DNA of 64,000 nucleotides from Sphingomonas panacisoli (GTDB lineage: Bacteria > Pseudomonadota > Alphaproteobacteria > Sphingomonadales > Sphingomonadaceae): NCBI RefSeq assembly GCF_007859635.1, contig NZ_CP042306.1:1984001-2048000 (forward strand), given 5' to 3'. A program made the position numbers and the translations under genes. The notes under the pieces are model-generated. The model saw only the letters and a list, made by a program, of their open reading frames with translations, searched no databases and had not been told where the DNA came from. Positions within the stretch are counted from its first letter, which is position 1. Every line of letters begins with the position of its first letter. Shown piece by piece: positions 8,209-18,073 of the stretch.

Positions 8209-9890
8209 GCGGCGTCGGCTTCGAGCGGCTTGGCGTAGACGTACCCCTGACCGAACGTGCAGCCCAGCGCGGTCAGCGTCTGCGAGAGTTCGTTGGTCTC
8301 GATGCCCTCCGCGGTCGTATCCAGCCCCAGCGCCTGCGCCAGGCTCAGGATCGCGCGAACGATCGCTATCTTGTCGCGGTCGGCGAGCATGCCGGTGACG
8401 AAGCTGCGATCGATCTTGAGCACGTCGATGGGCAGTTTCTGCAGATAGGCCAGGTTCGAATAGCCGGTCCCGAAATCGTCCATCGCCAGCGTCGTGCCGA
8501 GTTGTTTCAGGGCGTGCATCGTGTCGGCGACGCGCTGCGGATCGGCGACCAGCGCGCTTTCGGTGAGTTCGAGCGTGAAGCGGCTTCCGGCCAATCGATG
8601 CGCCATCAGCGCGCTTTCGACCGCCGGCGCGATGTCGTCGCGATGCAACTGGATCGCCGACAGATTGACCGCGAACTTGACGCCGCAGCCGCCACCGGCG
8701 CGAACGTCCCATGCCCGCAACGTCTTCGCCGCTTCGTCGAGCGCCCAGCGGCCGAGCGGCACGATAAGGCCTGATTCCTCTGCGACAGGAATGAAGTCGT
8801 TCGGTGAGTGCTCGTGACCGCTTTCGCTGGTCCAGCGCGCCAGCGATTCGAACGCAACGACCCGACCCGAAGCGAGATCGCAGATCGGTTGATAGGTCAG
8901 CCGCAGCGCGCCTTGCTCGATCGCGCGGCGCAGTTCGGTCTCGATCCCGAACGCGGCGCGGGCGGCGTCCAGCGCGCGCATCTGATAATGTTCGGCGTGG
9001 CCCGACGTCTTCGACCGCTTCACCGCGAACTGGGCGTGACGGATCAAATCCTCGGCGTCGTCGATCTCGTCGCTGCCGAACGCGACGCCGATCGAGCATG
9101 CGACGCGGATTTCGAAGTCCGACATCCGGAACGGCGTAGCGAGCGCCGCCTCGATCCGGCTGGCGACATGATCGGCCTCCGCCGCATCGGCTTCGAGGGT
9201 CAGCAGGATACCGAATTCGTCACCGCCCGTCCGGGCCAGCGCATCGACCGCCCGCAACGCGCCCTTCAACCGGCGCGCGACGGTGATCAGCAGCTCGTCG
9301 CCGGCCATCGACCCCATGCACGCGTTAACGCGGCTGAACCGATCGAGATCGACGATCAGCACGGCGTAACGCGCAGCACCGTCGCCGGCGGCGATGCGCT
9401 CTTCCAGCAATTCGCTGAACGCGGCGCGGTTGGGCAACCCGGTAAGGCTGTCGGTCATCATCTCGCGGCGCAAGTTGCGCTCGGTGCGTAACTCGCCGGT
9501 ATGATCGGTCAGCGTGACGAAACAGTGGCTCGATTTGGATGTACGGCGCGCGAGCATGACGCGGAAGTGGCGGCAATCGACGGCGCTGCCGAACTCCCAG
9601 GAAAACTCTTCGCGGTCGCGATCGCTGGTCAGGAACTGAGCCAGGCGATCTCCGAGGTGCTGGATCAGGGGTGCTTCCCCCTCGGCATTGCCCAGCCCGG
9701 CCTGGCGAAATGCGCCGTTCGCTGCGGTAATCTCGACGCCCCCGTCGCCGGGGCCGACCAGCGCCAATGCCACCGGTATCAATTCGATCGATGCCGCGAT
9801 CCCGGGAATTTGGCTCGGCAACAGCGCGCCTTCCACCGGCTCGGCGGAAACACGTGGGATGGTCTTCACACGGGAGAATCCGAGCGGCAT
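8178..9890 (-). CDS. GGDEF-EAL cyclic-di-GMP signalling protein
   Basis: 570 residues, no membrane helix, so cytoplasmic. An N-terminal PAS-like region (about 30-150) precedes a GGDEF domain with intact 'RTGGDEFGILL' and an EAL domain in which the signature reads 'FESLARW' (Glu kept). 'DDFGTGYSNLAYLQ', 'IDVLKIDRSF' and 'TAEGIET' are the metal- and substrate-binding blocks of active EAL phosphodiesterases. By motifs both diguanylate cyclase and phosphodiesterase activities are possible; which dominates cannot be told. The stop region overlaps the convergent cca gene by 31 bases. Confidence 0.93.
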   Translation of the reverse strand: MPLGFSRVKTIPRVSAEPVEGALLPSQIPGIAASIELIPVALALVGPGDGGVEITAANGAFRQAGLGNAEGEAPLIQHLGDRLAQFLTSDRDREEFSWEFGSAVDCRHFRVMLARRTSKSSHCFVTLTDHTGELRTERNLRREMMTDSLTGLPNRAAFSELLEERIAAGDGAARYAVLIVDLDRFSRVNACMGSMAGDELLITVARRLKGALRAVDALARTGGDEFGILLTLEADAAEADHVASRIEAALATPFRMSDFEIRVACSIGVAFGSDEIDDAEDLIRHAQFAVKRSKTSGHAEHYQMRALDAARAAFGIETELRRAIEQGALRLTYQPICDLASGRVVAFESLARWTSESGHEHSPNDFIPVAEESGLIVPLGRWALDEAAKTLRAWDVRAGGGCGVKFAVNLSAIQLHRDDIAPAVESALMAHRLAGSRFTLELTESALVADPQRVADTMHALKQLGTTLAMDDFGTGYSNLAYLQKLPIDVLKIDRSFVTGMLADRDKIAIVRAILSLAQALGLDTTAEGIETNELSQTLTALGCTFGQGYVYAKPLEADAAYDFLMSANS

Positions 9891-9909
9891 TCCCCGCTGA
9901 CTAGCTTCG

Positions 9910-9938
9910 ATTAGTTAAAGCCGCCTGAAGCTTGTCAC
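9910..9938 (-). promoter_or_regulatory. Possible promoter of the GGDEF-EAL gene
   Basis: On the minus strand GTGACA (9933-9938) and ACTAAT (9910-9915) are separated by 17 bases, a plausible sigma-70-like pair about 20 bases before the start codon at 9890. The match is moderate only. Confidence 0.3.
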
Positions 9939-9950
9939 GAAATCAGCCAC

Positions 9951-12200
9951 TTAAAACCTGTTGTCGCGCGGGAATCCGGTGGGCGGCATGCGGCCTGCGG
10001 CGCCGCGCGCGGTCCGCCATGGCTGCAGATCGGTTTCGGTCCGCGTCCGTCCGCTCTCGCCGCCCATCGCCCAGCTCAGGCCGTCCGCGAACTTGAACGT
10101 GATCGCATCGGCCAGTCCGCCATCGCGATAGCGCTGCAACTGCACCCCCTGCCCTTTTGCAAGTTCGGCGACTTCCGCGAGCGGGAACACCAGCATCTTG
10201 CGGTTGTCGCCGATCGCCGCGACGTAATCGTCCTCGACGCCGATCGGCTTGACCAGTTTGAGCTTCGCGCCGGGCCGCGGGTTGACGACCGCCTTGCCCT
10301 TGCGGGTCTCGGCGATCGCGTCCGCGGCCTTGAGGACGAATCCGCGCCCATCGCTCGCCGCGACCAGCAACCGCTCGGCTTCGCTCGCGCGGAACAGAGC
10401 CGTGATCGGCACCTCACCGTCGAGGTCGATCATCAGCCGCACCGGCTCGCCGAACCCGCGCCCGCCGGGAAGCTTGTCGGCGGCGAGCGTGTAGAATCGC
10501 CCGGTCTCCGCCGCAAGCAGCAGCTTGTCGGTAGTCTGCGCATGGAAGGCAAAACGCGGACCATCGCCTTCCTTAAACTTCATCGCGTCGGCGCTGGCGA
10601 GTTCGACATGGCCCTTCATCGCGCGGATCCAGCCGCGCTGCGACAGGATGACGGTGATCGGCTCACGCTCGATCATCGCCTCTAGCGGGATGTCGCGCGC
10701 CGGCGCCGCTTCCTCGATCATCGTGCGGCGACGGCCGAGCGCCGTTTCCGGGCCGTAGCGATCGCGGATCTTGCCGAGGTCGCGCTTCAACCGCGTGCGT
10801 TGCCGCGCATCGCTCGATAGCAGCAGTTCGAGTTCGCCTTGCTCTTTCTCCAGCGCGTCGCGTTCCTTGCGGATCTCCATTTCCTCGAGCCGGCGCAAGC
10901 TGCGCAGCCGCATGTTCAGGATCGCCTCCGCCTGGCGGTCGGTCAGCCCGAACTCGGCCATCATCACCGGCTTCGGTTCGTCCTCGGTGCGGATGATCTC
11001 GATCACGCGGTCGAGGTTGAGGAACGCGATCAGATAACCGCCGAGCAGTTCCAGCCGGTCGGCGATCTTGTCGAGCCGATGCTGCGAGCGGCGACGCAGC
11101 ACGACGAAATGATGATCGACCCACGCCTGCAACGCTTCGCTCAGGCTCATCACGCGCGGCGTGCGCATGGCGTCGAGCACGTTGAGGTTCAGCGGCACGC
11201 GCGTTTCGAGGTCGGACAGCCGATAGAGGCTGTGCATCAGGTCGTCGGCATCGACGGTGCGGCTGCGCGGTTCGATGACGATGCGCAGGTCTTCGGCGGA
11301 TTCGTCGCGCACGTCGCCCAAGATGGGCAGCTTCTTGTCGTTGATCAGGTCGGCGATGCCCTCGATCAGCTTGCCCTTCGCGACGCCGTACGGAATTTCG
11401 GAAACGACGATGTGCCAGCCGCCGCCCTTCTCGACGACCTTCTCCATTCGCGCGCGCACCCGGAAGGACCCGCGCCCGGTGGCATAAGCTTCGGCGATCG
11501 CAGCCGGGCTATCGACGACGATCCCCGCGGTCGGGAAATCGGGCCCCTTCACATAGTCGAGTACGTTGGCCTGGCCGTTGTCGATCAGCGCGATGGCGGC
11601 GTCGAGCAGTTCGGCGGCGTTGTGCGGCGGAATGCTGGTCGCCATGCCGACCGCGATTCCCGCCGCGCCGTTGGCGAGCAGATTGGGGAACAGCCCGGGC
11701 ATCAGCTCCGGTTCCTGTTCCTCGCCATTGTAGGTGGGACGAAAACCGACCGCGTCCTCGTCGAGCCCGTCCATCAGGTCGATCGCGACCTGCGTCAGCC
11801 TGGCTTCGGTATAACGATAAGCCGCAGCGTTATCGCCATCGATGTTGCCGAAGTTCCCCTGCCCATCGACGAGCGGGTAGCGGAGCGAGAAATCCTGCGC
11901 GAGGCGGACCATCGCGTCATAGACCGACTGGTCGCCATGCGGATGATACTTGCCGATCACGTCGCCGACGACACGCGCCGACTTCTTGTACGCCGCCGCC
12001 GGATCCATCCGCAGCAATCGCATTGCCCATAGCAGGCGGCGATGCACCGGCTTCAGTCCATCGCGGACATCCGGCAGCGACCGCGCGGTGATCGTCGATA
12101 GCGCGTAGACGAGATAGCGTTCGCTGAGCGCGCTATCGAACGGCGCGTCGAGCACGCCGATTGGCGGATTGTCGGGCAGGTCGGTGATGTCGGAAGCCAT
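9951..12200 (-). CDS. parC: DNA topoisomerase IV subunit A
   Basis: 749-residue ParC, the DNA-breaking subunit of topoisomerase IV, which separates daughter chromosomes together with ParE. The breakage-reunion core is complete: '[19 protein letters not shown]', '[19 protein letters not shown]' and the catalytic Tyr130 in '[11 protein letters not shown]'. The C-terminal region lacks a GyrA box (QRRGGKG), which argues for ParC rather than GyrA. The positions equivalent to the quinolone-related Ser80 and Glu84 of E. coli are Gln91 and Asp95. The LysR gene ends 32 bases upstream on the same strand. Confidence 0.94.
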   Translation of the reverse strand: MASDITDLPDNPPIGVLDAPFDSALSERYLVYALSTITARSLPDVRDGLKPVHRRLLWAMRLLRMDPAAAYKKSARVVGDVIGKYHPHGDQSVYDAMVRLAQDFSLRYPLVDGQGNFGNIDGDNAAAYRYTEARLTQVAIDLMDGLDEDAVGFRPTYNGEEQEPELMPGLFPNLLANGAAGIAVGMATSIPPHNAAELLDAAIALIDNGQANVLDYVKGPDFPTAGIVVDSPAAIAEAYATGRGSFRVRARMEKVVEKGGGWHIVVSEIPYGVAKGKLIEGIADLINDKKLPILGDVRDESAEDLRIVIEPRSRTVDADDLMHSLYRLSDLETRVPLNLNVLDAMRTPRVMSLSEALQAWVDHHFVVLRRRSQHRLDKIADRLELLGGYLIAFLNLDRVIEIIRTEDEPKPVMMAEFGLTDRQAEAILNMRLRSLRRLEEMEIRKERDALEKEQGELELLLSSDARQRTRLKRDLGKIRDRYGPETALGRRRTMIEEAAPARDIPLEAMIEREPITVILSQRGWIRAMKGHVELASADAMKFKEGDGPRFAFHAQTTDKLLLAAETGRFYTLAADKLPGGRGFGEPVRLMIDLDGEVPITALFRASEAERLLVAASDGRGFVLKAADAIAETRKGKAVVNPRPGAKLKLVKPIGVEDDYVAAIGDNRKMLVFPLAEVAELAKGQGVQLQRYRDGGLADAITFKFADGLSWAMGGESGRTRTETDLQPWRTARGAAGRMPPTGFPRDNRF

Positions 12201-12232
12201 GGCGCGCGGTTAATGCGGTTTGTGCGAACAGG

Positions 12233-13129
12233 CTAGACCGGGCTTGGCAAATCGCGCGCGAGCTCCGCCAGCAGCCACTCGCGGAACCTCTTGATCTTGG
12301 CGATGCCGCGCCGCGCTTCGGGATACACCAGCCAATAGGCATAGCCGCGCGTCGAGACTTGATCGAACGGCCGCACAAGCCGCCCTTCGGCCAGATCGTT
12401 CCGCCAAAAGAAGGGTGTCAGCATCGCCACCCCCTGCCCGGCCATCGCGGCGTGCCCTTCATGCGCCTGGCTATCGAGCCGGACGCCGGGGCGCGGGGGG
12501 CCTTCCGGGATATCGACGCCCGCCTCGCGCAGCCAGAACGGCCACCAGGGATCATGCGGACTGATCTGAGGCACATGCAGCAGATCGGCAGGACTAAGCG
12601 GGCCGTGCCGCCGCATGAATCCCGGCGAGCACATCGGCGTGAAATCGATCGGGACGAGCAACTCCTCGTGCGCGCCTTCCCACCCGCCGAGCCCGGCACG
12701 GATCGCGATATCGACGTCATCGGTGATGAAGTCCGCGAGCGCGTCGCTGGTCGACAGCCGCACCGCCATCTCCGGATGGTGCATCTGGAAGCTGCCGAGC
12801 CGCCAGGCGAGCCACGTATTGGCGAAGGTATTCGACGTGGACACCGTCAGCACACCCTCGTCATCCGCGCGGATCGCACCGAACGCCTGATCGATCGCGT
12901 CGAACGCCCGGGTAATCTGCGGTGCGGCGCGGCGGCCGGCGTCGGTGAGCACCACGCGACGCTTTTCGCGGCGAAACAGCGGCGCGCCAAGCCGCTCTTC
13001 CAATAACTTGATCTGATAACTGACCGCCGCCTGGGTCATGCCCAGTTCACTGGCGGCGCTCGTGAAGTTCTCATGGCGCGCGGCGGCTTCGAACACGCGA
13101 ACGGCGGCGAGGGGCGGCAAACGGCGCAT
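12233..13129 (-). CDS. LysR-family transcriptional regulator, GcvA-like
   Basis: 298 residues. The winged-helix DNA-binding domain covers about residues 1-65 ('LAAVRVFEAAARHENFTSAA', 'GMTQAAVSYQIKLLEERLG'), followed by a LysR substrate-binding domain with the 'DVDIAIRAGLG' and 'LVPIDFTPMCSP' blocks seen in GcvA-type regulators. Target genes are unknown. A small gene starts 117 bases away in the divergent direction, the usual arrangement for a LysR target, but the partner is too small to suggest a pathway. Confidence 0.9.
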   Translation of the reverse strand: MRRLPPLAAVRVFEAAARHENFTSAASELGMTQAAVSYQIKLLEERLGAPLFRREKRRVVLTDAGRRAAPQITRAFDAIDQAFGAIRADDEGVLTVSTSNTFANTWLAWRLGSFQMHHPEMAVRLSTSDALADFITDDVDIAIRAGLGGWEGAHEELLVPIDFTPMCSPGFMRRHGPLSPADLLHVPQISPHDPWWPFWLREAGVDIPEGPPRPGVRLDSQAHEGHAAMAGQGVAMLTPFFWRNDLAEGRLVRPFDQVSTRGYAYWLVYPEARRGIAKIKRFREWLLAELARDLPSPV

Positions 13130-13136
13130 GCGTCAT

Positions 13137-13155
13137 TGATAAGCGGTACTTGTCG
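13137..13155. promoter_or_regulatory. Possible LysR operator
   Basis: An imperfect inverted repeat, TGATAAG then five bases then CTTGTCG, lies eight bases upstream of the LysR start in the divergent intergenic gap. Size and place suit LysR autoregulation; sequence support is modest. Confidence 0.25.
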
Positions 13156-13246
13156 ATCATGTCCAACGATTTGTTGGCGCCCGTCGGCGGCTTCGCGCAT
13201 ATCGCAATGGCTAGCGACACCCCTCTGACCGAAGAAGGAATTGACC

Positions 13247-13432
13247 ATGCGTGACGATTTCCTGAGCGGCGACTGGGCCGCCAACCGCCATCACCTCAGC
13301 GCCGGCATCGATAAGCTGGCCGGCAACGTTGCCCGCATCGTCGGCGACACGTTCGACGCGCTGACTCGCCAGCAGTTCGACGCGCCGTGGCGCCGGCATT
13401 GGCGCCACGTGAAGATCGGCACCCCGCGCTGA
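13247..13432 (+). CDS. Small hypothetical protein
   Basis: 61 residues from the ATG at 13247, preceded by the strong ribosome site GAAGGAA at good spacing. The protein is helical and charged ('GIDKLAGNVARIVGDTFDAL') and ends in a basic Trp/His-rich tail ('WRRHWRHVKIG'). No signal peptide or membrane helix. No family recognised. It is divergent from a LysR gene and followed by a strong hairpin, which makes it look like a self-contained transcript. Confidence 0.65.
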   Translation: MRDDFLSGDWAANRHHLSAGIDKLAGNVARIVGDTFDALTRQQFDAPWRRHWRHVKIGTPR

Positions 13433-13435
13433 TCT

Positions 13436-13472
13436 AGCGGGCCGATCGTCGCTCCCTCGCGGTCGGCCCGCT
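13436..13472 (+). terminator. Hairpin after the 61-residue gene
   Basis: A perfect 10-bp stem (AGCGGGCCGA at 13436-13445 with TCGGCCCGCT at 13463-13472) has a 17-base loop and begins three bases after the stop codon. No clear T-run follows, so termination strength is uncertain. Confidence 0.5.
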
Positions 13473-13491
13473 CCCTTGCTATCGTGCGGCG

Positions 13492-14373
13492 ATGATCCGG
13501 CTTGCCTTCATCGCCGCGCTGGCGTCTTTCGCGATCATGCCGAGCGCCAGCACGCCTTTCACGCCCATGACCTGGGGCGATCTAACCAGCCGCCCGCGCC
13601 CCTCGCCGCAAGCGACGATCACGTATGGGCCGGACGACTATCAAAAGGTCGATCTCTGGCTGCCCGCCGGCCTAGGCCCGTTCCCCGTCGTGCTGATGGT
13701 CCATGGCGGCTGCTGGACGACCAGCATCGCCGACCGCACGCTGATGAACTGGGCGGCCGACGACCTGCGCAAGGCGGGCTATGCGGTCTGGAATATCGAT
13801 TATCGCGGCGTCGACCGGCCCGGCGGCGGCTATCCGGGGACGTTCCAGGATGTCGCCAAGGCGGCAGACCTCTTGCGCGCGACCGCCGCAAAGTACCGGC
13901 TCGATTTGAGCCAGGTCATCGCCGTTGGACATAGCGCAGGCGGCCACCTTGCGCTGTGGCTCGCCGCGCGGCCGAAGCTCCCCTCTAACAGCGCGCTGCG
14001 CGCACCCGATCCACTACCGATCGCGCGCGTCATCAGCCTGGGCGGTCTTCCCGATCTCGAAGCGACGGCGGCCAGCCCGGACAATGGCTGCGGTACCGAC
14101 GTCGTTCAAAAACTGGTCGGTAACGGTCGCACCGAACGCTATGCCGACACTTCCGTCCCACGCCTGTTTCCGCTCGGGGTCCCGCAGGACCTGGTCAACG
14201 GTCGCGAAGACGCGATCATCCCCTACCGACTCGCGACAGATTACATCGCCAAGGCCAAGGGTGAAGCGACGCTCCATACCGTCCCCAACACTGGCCATGT
14301 CGAACTCATCACACCCGGTACCGCCGCCTGGACCGAGACGAAACGCCTCATCGCCAAAGCATTTCGTCGCTGA
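13492..14373 (+). CDS. Exported alpha/beta hydrolase (esterase-like)
   Basis: 293 residues with a signal peptide (about 1-19). The oxyanion motif 'VHGGCW' and the nucleophile elbow 'AVGHSAGGHLALW' mark an alpha/beta hydrolase of the BD-FAE/esterase group; an acid residue in 'GREDAIIPY' and His in 'PNTGHVELI' complete the expected Ser-Asp-His triad. Substrate not predictable. Single gene by spacing. Confidence 0.87.
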   Translation: MIRLAFIAALASFAIMPSASTPFTPMTWGDLTSRPRPSPQATITYGPDDYQKVDLWLPAGLGPFPVVLMVHGGCWTTSIADRTLMNWAADDLRKAGYAVWNIDYRGVDRPGGGYPGTFQDVAKAADLLRATAAKYRLDLSQVIAVGHSAGGHLALWLAARPKLPSNSALRAPDPLPIARVISLGGLPDLEATAASPDNGCGTDVVQKLVGNGRTERYADTSVPRLFPLGVPQDLVNGREDAIIPYRLATDYIAKAKGEATLHTVPNTGHVELITPGTAAWTETKRLIAKAFRR

Positions 14374-14401
14374 AAACGCTCGTCTTGACGTAATACCCTA
14401 T

Positions 14402-14425
14402 CGATGAGATGGTGTATTATCATCG
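14402..14425. promoter_or_regulatory. Inverted repeat upstream of the DUF4349-like lipoprotein gene
   Basis: CGATGA (14402-14407) and TCATCG (14420-14425) form a perfect 6-bp inverted repeat around the AT-rich TGTATTAT, 16 bases before the start codon at 14441. TTGACG lies upstream at 14385-14390. It could be an operator or leader hairpin. Confidence 0.3.
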
Positions 14426-14440
14426 GACGGGAGAGCTTCC

Positions 14441-15334
14441 ATGCGGTACGTGTTGATGGCAACGGTTGGTGCGACGGCGCTTGTTCTCGCCGGATGTTCC
14501 AAATCCCAAAATTCCTACGGCAATAACAATTTCAGCGCACCGCAGTCGCAATCCGCCGCGTCCGCACCCTCTGCCGAGGTATCGCGCTACGCCGCCGAGG
14601 ACGCGGCGCCCGGCATCAACGTCACCGCCGCACCCGGCGTCGCCTTCACCTATCGCTACGCATTCCGCCTGCCCGCCGAGAAACTCGCCGCCGCGCAGGA
14701 GGCGCATGCTCAAGCGTGCGAAGCGCTCGGCGTCGCGAAGTGCCGGATCACCGGCATGCGGTACCGGGTGCTCGGCGAGAACAGCAACGAAGGCGTATTG
14801 TTGTTCAAGCTCGACCCCGCCCTCGCCCGCGCGTTCGGCAAGAAGGGGATCGACGCGATCACCGCCGCGCAGGGCAAATTGGTCGATGCCGAGATCACCG
14901 GCACCGATGCCGGCGCGGAAATCGCCAAGCTCCAAGCGTTGAAGGCGCAAGCGACCGCGGAATTGCAGCGGCTCGACCGCGAACTCGCGCGCAAGGATCT
15001 GAAGGACGACGAACGCAGCGAATTGCAGAACCAACGCCAGGCGATCGCAACGCAACTCGCCGACAACAAGACCAATACAAGCGATCAGCAGGAATCGCTC
15101 GCCAACACGCCCATGGAATTCGATTATCAGTCCGGCCCCGCGGTCCAAGGCTTCGACGGCAGCGCGCCGATCACCAGCGCGGGGAACGTCTTCGTCAATT
15201 CGGTCAGCGTCACGATCGGCGTGGTCCTGACCGTGCTGGCGGCGCTCGCGCCTCCCGGCGTCATCGTGCTCGCGCTGTTCCTGCTCTGGCGCCGCTTCCG
15301 CCCGCGCCGAAAGGCAACGGAGACGCCGGCCTGA
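14441..15334 (+). CDS. DUF4349-like membrane lipoprotein
   Basis: 297 residues. The lipobox 'LVLAGC' gives a lipidated Cys at residue 19. The middle part contains 'YRYAFRLPAEKLAAAQEAHA' and 'GEAL/RITG'-type segments, then a long coiled coil (about 165-215, many Lys/Glu/Leu heptads), and a C-terminal membrane helix (about 253-285) followed by basic residues. This order matches DUF4349 proteins, whose role in the envelope is unknown. The ATG has GGGAGAG upstream. Confidence 0.8.
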   Translation: MRYVLMATVGATALVLAGCSKSQNSYGNNNFSAPQSQSAASAPSAEVSRYAAEDAAPGINVTAAPGVAFTYRYAFRLPAEKLAAAQEAHAQACEALGVAKCRITGMRYRVLGENSNEGVLLFKLDPALARAFGKKGIDAITAAQGKLVDAEITGTDAGAEIAKLQALKAQATAELQRLDRELARKDLKDDERSELQNQRQAIATQLADNKTNTSDQQESLANTPMEFDYQSGPAVQGFDGSAPITSAGNVFVNSVSVTIGVVLTVLAALAPPGVIVLALFLLWRRFRPRRKATETPA

Positions 15335-15375
15335 TTGCACGTGGTGGCGCTTTCCTGTAACGGCCACAGCTTCTC

Positions 15376-15406
15376 CGCCCCGGCGCGCGCCAGCGTTGCC
15401 GGGGCG
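15376..15406 (+). terminator. Hairpin between the lipoprotein gene and purC
   Basis: A perfect 9-bp GC stem (15376-15384 with 15398-15406, 13-base loop) is followed by ATCATTT. It most likely terminates the lipoprotein transcript 26 bases before the purC start, although it would also lie in the purC leader if transcription starts upstream. Confidence 0.5.
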
Positions 15407-15432
15407 ATCATTTCAAAGGGTATGCGCCGACC

Positions 15433-16212
15433 ATGGCACGCCGCCGCCAGATCTACGAGGGCAAGGCCAAGATCCTCTACGAGGGTCCCGAACCCGGCAC
15501 GCTGATCCAGTATTTCAAGGACGACGCGACCGCGTTCAACGCCCAGAAAAAGGGCACGATCAACGGCAAGGGCGTGCTCAACAACCGGATTTCGGAGCAC
15601 ATCTTCACCCTGCTCGGGCTGATCGGCGTACCGACGCACTTCATTCGCCGTCTCAACATGCGCGAACAACTCATTCGCCAGGTTGAGATCGTGCCGATCG
15701 AGGTGATGGTCCGCAATGTCGCGGCCGGTACGCTGTCGAAGCGCCTGGGGATCGAGGAAGGCACGCAACTCCCGCGCACGATCATCGAATATGCCTACAA
15801 GTCGGACGAACTCGGTGACCCGATGATCACCGACGAACACATCGCCGCGTTCGGCTGGGCCAGCCAGGAAGAGATGCACGACATCGCCGACTTGGCGATC
15901 CGCATCAACGATTTCCTGTGCGGCCTGTTCGCCGGAATCGGCATCCGCCTGGTCGATTTCAAGCTCGAGTTCGGGCGTATCTGGGACAATGATTACGGCC
16001 GGATCATCTTGGCCGACGAGATCAGCCCCGATTGCTGCCGCCTGTGGGACATCAAGACCAACGAGAAACTCGACAAGGACCGCTTCCGCCGCGACCTGGG
16101 GGGTGAGGCGGAGGCCTATCAGGAGGTCGCACGTCGGCTTGGCCTGCTGCCCGAAGGCGAGGATTCGGCCGTGCTCGACCTCGAACAGCACCGGCGCGAC
16201 CGCGGCAAGTAA
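15433..16212 (+). CDS. purC: Phosphoribosylaminoimidazole-succinocarboxamide synthase
   Basis: 259-residue PurC (SAICAR synthetase), the ATP-dependent ligase joining aspartate to CAIR in purine synthesis. Diagnostic blocks: '[12 protein letters not shown]' (ATP loop), '[20 protein letters not shown]' and 'LVDFKLEFG', '[15 protein letters not shown]'. Length is normal. Not next to purL, which lies 15 kb away. The downstream convergent esterase gene is only three bases from its stop. Confidence 0.96.
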   Translation: MARRRQIYEGKAKILYEGPEPGTLIQYFKDDATAFNAQKKGTINGKGVLNNRISEHIFTLLGLIGVPTHFIRRLNMREQLIRQVEIVPIEVMVRNVAAGTLSKRLGIEEGTQLPRTIIEYAYKSDELGDPMITDEHIAAFGWASQEEMHDIADLAIRINDFLCGLFAGIGIRLVDFKLEFGRIWDNDYGRIILADEISPDCCRLWDIKTNEKLDKDRFRRDLGGEAEAYQEVARRLGLLPEGEDSAVLDLEQHRRDRGK

Positions 16213-16215
16213 CCG

Positions 16216-17109
16216 TCAGCGGCGCGCCGGCATCGCGCGGTCGAGGAAAACGACGCTGTCGGCGAGCACCGGCGCCTTGCCGCGAAACGGCTTGGACAAC
16301 GCCATGGCGACGTCCTCGTGGCTCAGGGCCGGATAGTCGATCATCGTCACCGGCGCGCCGAGCTGCTTGAGCCGGGCGGTCAGGTCATAGGCGTTGTGCG
16401 GTTTGACCTCGGTATCCTTGGTCGAGGTGACGAGCAGCATCGGCGGCGCGTCCCTGCGCGCGAAGGTGATCGGCTGAGTCGCTTTCGGATCGGCGGCGTT
16501 GCCCAACGCGTCGACCGCGCGCTTCGAGGTGAAGGGGTAGAAGTTGTACGGCCCCGACAGGCCGACGACCGCCTTGATGATCCCCGGATCGACACCCTCC
16601 GCCCGCAGCCAGCGTTCGTCGAGCGCCAGCATCGCGACGGTGTACGCGCCCGCCGAATGCCCGGCGATCGCGATGCGGCTCGGGTCGCCACCATATTCGG
16701 CGATGTGATCGCGCGTCCATTTGACCGCCTGCGCGCCGTCCTGAAGCATGGCGGGAAAGCGGATCGCCGGCACCTTGCGATAATCGGGCATCACCACGAT
16801 GAACCCGGCTTTGGCATAGGCCCGCGCCGCGAACGCATAAGCGCGACGATCGCCCTTTACCCAGCCGCCGCCATACCAGAAGATCAGCACCGGTCGCGGC
16901 CCGGTGGCTTTGGCCGACGGCGTCCACACGTCGAGCGTTTGACCGGTCGTCCCGAACGCAATGTCGCTCCCCGGCCGGCTCGCGCCCCAACCGCCGCCCA
17001 TCACACCGTCCAGGATGCTGAGCAAGCCGGGCGGTGAAACGGTCGCGACCATGATTCCCAACCCTGCCAGCAGACCGACGATTCCGACGATCAGCCAGCG
17101 CCGAATCAC
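16216..17109 (-). CDS. Membrane-anchored or exported alpha/beta hydrolase
   Basis: 297 residues with an N-terminal hydrophobic segment (about 5-25) that may be an uncleaved anchor. The motif '[10 protein letters not shown]' replaces the usual HGGG oxyanion motif, and '[15 protein letters not shown]' holds the nucleophile Ser; 'SHEDVA' near residue 265 carries the expected His. Related to carboxylesterase/kynurenine formamidase-like hydrolases. It overlaps the scoB stop by ATGA, so it is the last gene of the CoA-transferase operon. Confidence 0.85.
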   Translation of the reverse strand: MIRRWLIVGIVGLLAGLGIMVATVSPPGLLSILDGVMGGGWGASRPGSDIAFGTTGQTLDVWTPSAKATGPRPVLIFWYGGGWVKGDRRAYAFAARAYAKAGFIVVMPDYRKVPAIRFPAMLQDGAQAVKWTRDHIAEYGGDPSRIAIAGHSAGAYTVAMLALDERWLRAEGVDPGIIKAVVGLSGPYNFYPFTSKRAVDALGNAADPKATQPITFARRDAPPMLLVTSTKDTEVKPHNAYDLTARLKQLGAPVTMIDYPALSHEDVAMALSKPFRGKAPVLADSVVFLDRAMPARR

Positions 17110-17753
17110 GCCGTCGTCAGCGCTTCGTATTTGGCGGTCGTCTTCGCCGCAACCTCATCCGCCGTCACGCCCGGCGCAATCTCGATCAGCCGGAACGGCG
17201 AACTGTGATCGGGGCGATGAAACACCGCGAGGTCGGTGATGATCATGTCGACCACGTTCTTGCCGGTCAGCGGCAGGGTGCAGGCCGGAATGAACTTGGG
17301 GTCGCCGTTCTTCGACGTGTGCTCCATCACGACGATGATCTTCTTGACGCCCGCGACCAAATCCATCGCGCCGCCCATGCCCTTGATCATCTTGCCGGGG
17401 ATCATCCAGTTGGCGATGTCGCCATTTTCCGCGACTTCCATCGCGCCGAGCACGGTCAGGTCGATATGGCCGCCGCGGATCATCGCGAAGCTCTGTTCCG
17501 ACCCGAAATAGACCGATTGCGGCAGCTCGCTGATCGTCTGCTTGCCGGCGTTGATCAGGTCGGGGTCCTCCTCGCCCGCGAAGGGGAACGGGCCGATCCC
17601 GAGCATGCCGTTTTCCGACTGCAGCGTAACCTCGACGCCCGCCGGGATATGGTTGGCGACGAGCGTCGGGATACCGATGCCCAGGTTCACGTAATAACCG
17701 TCGCGCAATTCCTTCGCGGCGCGCGCGGCCATGTCGTCGCGGGTCCAGGGCAT
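17106..17753 (-). CDS. scoB: 3-oxoacid CoA-transferase subunit B
   Basis: 215 residues from the ATG at 17751-17753, which overlaps the preceding stop as TGATG. The '[13 protein letters not shown]' and '[14 protein letters not shown]' blocks identify the B subunit of succinyl-CoA:3-ketoacid CoA-transferase; the Glu in SENG is the residue that forms the covalent CoA thioester. It works with ScoA (19170-19880) to activate acetoacetate or other 3-oxoacids using succinyl-CoA. Unusually, the two subunit genes are separated by two other genes. Confidence 0.94.
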   Translation of the reverse strand: MPWTRDDMAARAAKELRDGYYVNLGIGIPTLVANHIPAGVEVTLQSENGMLGIGPFPFAGEEDPDLINAGKQTISELPQSVYFGSEQSFAMIRGGHIDLTVLGAMEVAENGDIANWMIPGKMIKGMGGAMDLVAGVKKIIVVMEHTSKNGDPKFIPACTLPLTGKNVVDMIITDLAVFHRPDHSSPFRLIEIAPGVTADEVAAKTTAKYEALTTA

Positions 17754-18073
17754 CAGTCGTCCTTTCTGGCAACCGCTACGGGGAGCGGCAGATCGTTGGT
17801 CGGGGCGGTTCGCTCGGCGTCGAACCCTTCCCAGATGCGGGCGAGCATCTCGTCCTGCGAATGGCCGAGCGCTTTGCCCCACGCGGCGGCGGCGTGGCGT
17901 GCGGCATCGACCAATGCGATGCCGAACAAGGCCGGGTCGGCGCCGAGCGCCTTCGGGTTGACGAAATAGCTGGCCGGTCCGCCTTCTTTCGCCCAGGCGC
18001 GCAGGAATTCCCGCCCGCCGTCGAGCATCTCGGCGAACGGAACGAGGTCGATCGGGATCGGTTTGTCGGTCAT
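17753..18073 (-). CDS. DUF5076 domain protein
   Basis: 106 residues, soluble. The pattern '[19 protein letters not shown]' followed by '[18 protein letters not shown]' and a C-terminal '[11 protein letters not shown]' corresponds to DUF5076, a small family I know mainly from Sphingomonadales and relatives. Function unknown. It lies between the acid phosphatase gene (4-base overlap) and scoB (1-base overlap), so it must be cotranscribed with both. Confidence 0.8.
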   Translation of the reverse strand: MTDKPIPIDLVPFAEMLDGGREFLRAWAKEGGPASYFVNPKALGADPALFGIALVDAARHAAAAWGKALGHSQDEMLARIWEGFDAERTAPTNDLPLPVAVARKDD

